A program made the position numbers and the translations under genes. Positions 14,392-17,650 of a DNA stretch of 17,650 nt are shown here, one piece after another. Numbering within the stretch: position 1 is the first letter of the stretch; every line of letters starts with the position of its first letter. Source of the stretch: Glaciecola sp. UBA2563. GTDB taxonomy: Bacteria; Pseudomonadota; Gammaproteobacteria; Enterobacterales; Alteromonadaceae. The notes below the pieces were generated by a model that saw only the letters and a program-made list of their open reading frames with translations, searched no databases and was not told the origin of the DNA. Location: assembly GCA_002340325.1 (NCBI GenBank), contig DDLV01000159.1, positions 1 through 17,650 on the forward strand, given 5' to 3'.

Positions 14392-15313
14392 CGGCGCTCT
14401 CCTTCTTGGAAGATTCAACTAAGCGCACGAAAAGCTCTTCTAATCGGTTTGCTTTGTTTCGCATACTCATCACCTTGGCATCTTGTTGGGAAAGTGCTTC
14501 AAACACCGGGTTTAAACCTTCGACCTTAGGCACATCAACCTCAATCGTATGGTTGTCCAGCGCTCTTGTTTCAAAGCCATCAATCACAATACTAGAGGCA
14601 TTATCTTCAATATCAAAAACGAAGGTTTCGATGTTAAGCGTTGCCAACAGCGCTTTCATACTGGTGTTCTCAACGATAACACCCTTATCGATAATGGCGA
14701 TGTTTCGGCAAAGCATTTCAGCCTCTTCAAGGTAATGCGTTGTCAAAATTATGGTAATACCTTGCTCGTTGATCTTCTGCAAGAAAGACCACATCGACCT
14801 GCGAACTTCTATATCAACGCCTGCAGTTGGCTCATCTAAAATCAGCATCTTAGGTTCATGCATCAATGCTCTTGCGATCATCAGCCTTCGTTTCATTCCA
14901 CCTGATAGTTCGCGTGCGCGAGCACTGCGCTTCTCCCATAACTCTAACTGCTTTAAATACTTTTCTGCTCTTTCTTTTGCTATGCCTCTCGGCACCCCGT
15001 AGTACCCCGCCTGATTTACGACGATTTGTTCAAGCGTTTCAAACTGATTAAAATTAAATTCTTGCGGCACAAGCCCTATGCACTGCTTTGCTTTTTCCGG
15101 CTCCTTTTCAAAGTCATAATCGAAAACGGAAACACTACCAGCGCTTTTATTAACAAGTGAACAAATGACGCCTATTGTTGTCGATTTACCCGCACCATTA
15201 GGACCAAGAAGCGCGAAAAAATCGCCCTGTTCGACACATAGGTCGATGCCTTTAACGGCTTTCACGCCGCCAGGATAGGTTTTTTGCAACCCACTTATTT
15301 GCAATGCATTCAT
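14384..15313 (-). CDS. yadG: ABC transporter ATP-binding protein YadG
   Basis: A 309-residue protein (E. coli YadG has 308) with Walker A GPNGAGKST (37-45), Q-loop VPQEF (82-86), signature LSGGMKRRL (136-144), Walker B MLILDEP (156-162), the D-loop AGVD, and H-loop TTHYLEEAE with H193. The KTYPGGVKAV start, ETLEQIVVNQAGYYGV and the C-terminal MSMRNKANRLEELFVRLVES are close to E. coli YadG, so the assignment is by recognition of the whole protein. It energises the YadH permease. It is the first gene of the probable operon yadG-yadH-methyltransferase-panP. The ATG at 15313 has only a distant AAAGG as a ribosome site. Confidence 0.95.
   Translation of the reverse strand: MNALQISGLQKTYPGGVKAVKGIDLCVEQGDFFALLGPNGAGKSTTIGVICSLVNKSAGSVSVFDYDFEKEPEKAKQCIGLVPQEFNFNQFETLEQIVVNQAGYYGVPRGIAKERAEKYLKQLELWEKRSARARELSGGMKRRLMIARALMHEPKMLILDEPTAGVDIEVRRSMWSFLQKINEQGITIILTTHYLEEAEMLCRNIAIIDKGVIVENTSMKALLATLNIETFVFDIEDNASSIVIDGFETRALDNHTIEVDVPKVEGLNPVFEALSQQDAKVMSMRNKANRLEELFVRLVESSKKESAGE
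14399..14404 (-). promoter_or_regulatory. Ribosome binding site fixing the GTG start of yadH
   Basis: AAGGAG on the minus strand lies 7 nt before the GTG at 14391-14389, inside the 3' end of yadG. It sets the yadH start and implies translational coupling. Confidence 0.8.
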
Positions 15314-15479
15314 AATGAAATACGCGCCTTTATATTTGTTTTATACTTCATTTATCGTGAAGATTTTTAGATATAAATGATGATGACACAGTTGTCCAAA
15401 CGTCACTCATCGATTCAGAAAAAGCACACGATTGCGCTGTTGCGAAGTTTACCATTTTGCCAACCTAAAAGGGATATGC

Positions 15480-15998
15480 TTAAGTACTATTTGCCATTCG
15501 TTGCGCGTTGCGCTCAAATGTGAGCTGAATAATGCAGGCATCGGTGCTAGCGCGATGGCGTTTAAGGCCGCTGCGCCGTTGAATAAATGCTTTGTCTCTG
15601 TCCCAATAATGTAATTGCTCTTCTTTCAGCAACAATTCCAGGCTACTGATACTAAACTGCATGTTGACGTTGGCTTTGTGAAACAATTGCAGTACCCAAG
15701 GTTTATCAACCACCCATGCATCTGAGTACAACGTTTGTTGCCCGACAAACTGATTAAGCTCATGGCAAACTTGCACCCCATCTATGCCGTGAACAAAAAG
15801 CTGTTGTCGTGAAATGCCGTGCATTTTTTGTGCATCATCATCCCAATATGTCCAATCTTCAAAAGGCCTTATCAACCGACAAAACCTGCTTCCATTGGCA
15901 AGTACCACGCCTAATTCTATCGGAAAACCAAATCTACCAAGACCAGAAGCCTCTACATCTATGATTGCTGGGAGTTGCTGCGAGATAATAAGCCCCAT
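15480..15998 (-). CDS. DnaQ-like DEDDh 3'-5' exonuclease family protein
   Basis: Counted from the ATG at 15998 the protein has 172 residues; from an upstream GTG at 16034 it has 184. Exonuclease motif I is IIDVEASGLG (D and E metal ligands), followed by FPIELGVVL. Motif II lies in LYSDAWVVDKPWV, and motif III is HRASTDA, which gives the His-x4-Asp of DEDDh enzymes (RNase T, DnaQ epsilon, exonuclease X). The short, single-domain form suggests a stand-alone nuclease acting on RNA or single-stranded DNA ends; the substrate is unknown. The GTG has AGGGGG only 3 nt upstream, too close, while the ATG has no ribosome site but leaves a normal short lead-in to motif I, so the start is uncertain. It lies 166 bp upstream of yadG on the same strand. 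Confidence 0.82.
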   Translation of the reverse strand: MGLIISQQLPAIIDVEASGLGRFGFPIELGVVLANGSRFCRLIRPFEDWTYWDDDAQKMHGISRQQLFVHGIDGVQVCHELNQFVGQQTLYSDAWVVDKPWVLQLFHKANVNMQFSISSLELLLKEEQLHYWDRDKAFIQRRSGLKRHRASTDACIIQLTFERNAQRMANST

Positions 15999-16085
15999 CT
16001 TGCGAAAAGTTGAAGAAGTGAAATTATTATGCACAGGCCCCCTAAGTGCAAATTGTTTTCATCTTGATACATATTTTTACTGGTG

Positions 16086-16397
16086 ATGGCTGAAATAAAA
16101 ATGTCATATTCCATTTTTACTTTTAGTGAACTATTTATTAGGGATGCTACAAATTTGCGCATTTTCCTTATGAGTTGCTGTATTTGTATAAATGCAAGCA
16201 TAATTTTCATCGAATTTTTATTATTCGAGCGCTTTGTTGATTTGTATCACTACCTCAAAGACAAAAATGCGGTAAATTTAGACAAGATGGAAAAAGAATC
16301 TTCGAATACAAATAAAAACGACATTCTTTGTCAAGATGCGAAAAATTTGAGTATCAATAATGGTCAGGAGGATTTTTTGTTATGCGTGAACATCTGA
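16086..16397 (+). CDS. Hypothetical small single-pass membrane protein
   Basis: Not recognised. The 103-residue frame has one strongly hydrophobic segment (about residues 27-50: IFLMSCCICINASIIFIEFLLF) followed by a charged, probably helical and then Asn/Ser/Lys-rich tail. DNA here is more AT-rich than in neighbouring genes, and no ribosome site precedes the ATG at 16086 or the one at 16101, so it may not be translated. In favour: it is open throughout, is divergent from the exonuclease gene, and overlaps the next gene by 16 bp in a coupling arrangement. If it is not a gene, 16035-16381 is a 347-bp non-coding leader in which I see no other feature. Confidence 0.4.
   Translation: MAEIKMSYSIFTFSELFIRDATNLRIFLMSCCICINASIIFIEFLLFERFVDLYHYLKDKNAVNLDKMEKESSNTNKNDILCQDAKNLSINNGQEDFLLCVNI
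16366..16371 (+). promoter_or_regulatory. Consensus ribosome binding site for the 16382 gene
   Basis: A perfect AGGAGG lies 10 nt before the ATG at 16382. It supports both the reality and the start of an otherwise unrecognised gene. Confidence 0.75.
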
Positions 16398-16849
16398 ATG
16401 ATAGAAAGTTTATGGACTCTCGGTTACAGGAAAGAGAGAGATTTTTTAAGAATATTCACTTAAGTGTCTATGACACCATGAATTACGCTCGCGCAATTCA
16501 AGAGGAAGTGGAAACTACAGGCTACGATATCGAAGTCGACAACATAGAGTATCAACAATTACTTCGTGATTATGAAGTCACAAAAAACCTATCCCCAATT
16601 CAAGAATCTATGCTTGAAGACCTCTGTCAAAAAACGGATAAATTGTTACACGATGGCGACCACGCATATGCAAATTATGCACAGTTATGTGCCGCGGCAA
16701 CGAGCTCTCTGAATCACTGGAGAATACTTGCGGAAATACCGGAAGACCTTAGAAGTGATGAAAAAGTAACCAAACCGGTGAAGCAACGATTTCAACACTA
16801 TTTTCAAACGTGGGAATACATCATTAGCGATCTAGAAGAACATATATAA
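16382..16849 (+). CDS. Hypothetical helical cytosolic protein
   Basis: Not recognised. The 155-residue acidic protein has no signal peptide or membrane segment and reads as mostly alpha-helical, with long charged/hydrophobic heptad-like stretches (RLQERERFFKNIHLSVYDTM, YQQLLRDYEVTKNL, MLEDLCQKTDKLLHDGDHAY, WEYIISDLEEHI). The AGGAGG ribosome site and a strong terminator directly after the stop show that this is a real gene. It overlaps the end of the possible membrane protein at 16086 by 16 bp, so the two could act together. I cannot assign a function. Confidence 0.8.
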   Translation: MREHLNDRKFMDSRLQERERFFKNIHLSVYDTMNYARAIQEEVETTGYDIEVDNIEYQQLLRDYEVTKNLSPIQESMLEDLCQKTDKLLHDGDHAYANYAQLCAAATSSLNHWRILAEIPEDLRSDEKVTKPVKQRFQHYFQTWEYIISDLEEHI

Positions 16850-16876
16850 AAACCGCCAAGTTTGGCGGTTTTTTTT
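16848..16876. terminator. Bidirectional rho-independent terminator
   Basis: The perfect arms AACCGCCAA (16851-16859) and TTGGCGGTT (16862-16870) are flanked by A's on the left and eight T's (16869-16876) on the right. It can stop both the plus-strand 16382 gene and the minus-strand doxX-family gene, which converge here. Confidence 0.92.
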
Positions 16877-16900
16877 AGCGTTCTCGTACATTTTTTCCAT

Positions 16901-17377
16901 TCAAGCAAGCGCGGCGTTACCCGATACTTGTTCTTTATCAATTTTAGATGCAACCAGGTTGTCAAGTGAAAACCTGCCAGCGCCCGATACCATTACGGAC
17001 AGCGATATCACGAGCAACGAGAGGCCAAAGGCATATCCATTATTTGCCATGAATAATCCGTTCTGCAAATGCACGGTTACTATTGCCACTGCCATAGTAA
17101 ATGCTAAAACGAGCGCTGCTGGGCGAGTCGCTAATCCCAATACAAGTGCTAGCCCGCCAAAAAACTCAGCACTGCCTGCAGCCACTGCCATTAAGTAGCC
17201 GGGCTCAAGGCCGATAGATGCCATCCACTGTCCAGTGCCTTCAAGACCGTAGCCACCGAACCATCCAAACAATTTCTGAGCGCCGTAAGCTGCGAAAATT
17301 ATCCCAGCACCTAAACGAAGCGCAAGTGGAGCGATAGAAGAATTTGCTACAAAAAGTTGTGATAGTAATTTATTCAT
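16901..17377 (-). CDS. DoxX-family inner-membrane protein
   Basis: A 158-residue protein with four hydrophobic segments. DoxX hallmarks are LALRLGAGIIFAAYGAQKLFGWFGG near residues 18-42, GLEPGYLMAVAAGSAEFFGGLALVLGLATRPAALVL, and a polar-containing third segment AVAIVTVHLQNGLF. The family includes YphA and DoxX-like proteins, linked in some bacteria to oxidative stress or thiosulfate:quinone chemistry. The reaction for this member is unknown. The ATG at 17377 has AGGAAA upstream. It is apparently monocistronic, with its own leader and a shared terminator at 16848-16876. Confidence 0.9.
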   Translation of the reverse strand: MNKLLSQLFVANSSIAPLALRLGAGIIFAAYGAQKLFGWFGGYGLEGTGQWMASIGLEPGYLMAVAAGSAEFFGGLALVLGLATRPAALVLAFTMAVAIVTVHLQNGLFMANNGYAFGLSLLVISLSVMVSGAGRFSLDNLVASKIDKEQVSGNAALA

Positions 17378-17404
17378 GATGTTTTCCTAAAAATTAAATG
17401 TTTA

Positions 17405-17425
17405 AACCAAACCGCTTACTTGGTT
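17405..17425. promoter_or_regulatory. Inverted repeat in the doxX-family leader
   Basis: AACCAA (17405-17410) and TTGGTT (17420-17425) are separated by 9 bp, 28 bp upstream of the start codon. This is a possible operator or leader hairpin; the protein or role is unknown. Confidence 0.3.
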
Positions 17426-17478
17426 ATAACTATACATCTAATATTTAGGAAATAAATTGGTATAAATAGACATTTATT

Positions 17479-17493
17479 TTCGATTTTATCGAA
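17479..17493. promoter_or_regulatory. Palindrome TTCGAT-TTT-ATCGAA
   Basis: Perfect 6-bp arms surround 3 bases in the 140-bp gap between the CNNM-family gene and the doxX-family gene. It has no T-tract on the minus strand, so an operator for the doxX-family gene is more likely than a terminator. Confidence 0.35.
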
Positions 17494-17517
17494 GTAAAAT
17501 TTCCAAGTTAGAACTAT

Positions 17518-17650
17518 CTAGTCACGTTGTTGTGCAATACGCTTTTCACGGCGCTTCCACATTACCTTGGCCAATCGCTTCATGCTGACAGTAGTGTCCA
17601 TTTCATCAACAATTTCGATGCCTAACAGCGACTCTAACAGGTCTTCGAGC
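17518..17650 (-). CDS. CNNM/CBS-domain (HlyC/CorC-like) membrane protein, C-terminal fragment
   Basis: The last 43 residues before the TAG at 17518-17520 read LEDLLESLLGIEIVDEMD, followed by a basic tail (KRLAKVMWKRREKRIAQQRD). The LEDLLE-LLG-EIVDE motif is the characteristic end of the paired CBS domains in the CNNM (DUF21) hemolysin/CorC-like family, inner-membrane proteins linked to Mg2+/Co2+ transport. The rest of the gene lies beyond the window. No long CorC_HlyC domain follows the CBS region, as in the shorter subfamily. Confidence 0.82.
   Translation of the reverse strand, partial: LEDLLESLLGIEIVDEMDTTVSMKRLAKVMWKRREKRIAQQRD

Noticed and set aside
14392..14418. yadH starting at the ATG at 14418
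   Set aside because: It has no ribosome site and adds nine residues absent from E. coli YadH, whereas the GTG at 14391 has AAGGAG and gives the family length.
1..17650. CRISPR arrays, tRNA/rRNA genes, insertion sequences or phage genes
   Set aside because: No regularly spaced repeats, cloverleaf sequences, transposase motifs or phage-type proteins were seen on either strand.

Overview
The window reads as chromosomal DNA of a marine gammaproteobacterium, most likely an Alteromonadales member (Alteromonas/Glaciecola/Shewanella-like). This rests on recognisable protein families: an AcnB-type aconitase end, the typA/ntrBC neighbourhood, a PLP-dependent PanP decarboxylase of the Vibrio/Alteromonadales type, close YadG/YadH homologues, and moderately AT-rich DNA. 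No rRNA, tRNA, CRISPR array, insertion sequence or prophage gene was recognised. Gene density is normal, and most genes are housekeeping or regulatory.

Layout. (1) 1-1007: the 3' end of acnB with a strong intrinsic terminator, then an HxlR-family repressor. (2) 1050-4830: a signalling block of an outer-membrane porin-like protein, a small periplasmic PstS-like binding protein translationally coupled to it, and, convergent and overlapping by 8 bp, a membrane GGDEF-EAL c-di-GMP enzyme. (3) 4987-5838: rlmA (23S rRNA G745 methyltransferase), whose zinc-finger N-terminus is present but has no ATG/GTG/TTG start. (4) 5906-11201: typA/bipA, divergent from a DUF4124 protein gene followed by ntrB-ntrC. 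A clear NtrC box lies just upstream of ntrB. glnA, which sits between typA and ntrBC in enterics, is absent here. (5) 11224-15313, minus strand: a probable four-gene operon yadG-yadH-TrmB-like methyltransferase-panP. (6) 15480-17650: a DnaQ-like exonuclease, a divergent pair of unrecognised proteins closed by a strong bidirectional terminator, a DoxX-family membrane protein, and the C-terminus of a CNNM/CBS-domain protein.

How the genes work together. NtrB/NtrC form the nitrogen-status two-component system and appear autoregulated. PanP would supply beta-alanine for pantothenate/CoA in place of PanD; it is co-transcribed with a YadGH exporter, which in E. coli also lies close to panD. The porin, binding protein and c-di-GMP enzyme may form a ligand-sensing unit, but this is inferred from gene position only.

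Several genes use non-ATG starts. TTG for ntrB and panP and GTG for yadH are supported by good Shine-Dalgarno sequences; GTG for the TrmB-like gene is supported by family fit only. The most unusual observation is the missing start codon of rlmA. I did not find a convincing wholly new defence or mobile system; the best unknowns are the 16086-16849 gene pair and the porin/binding protein/c-di-GMP module.
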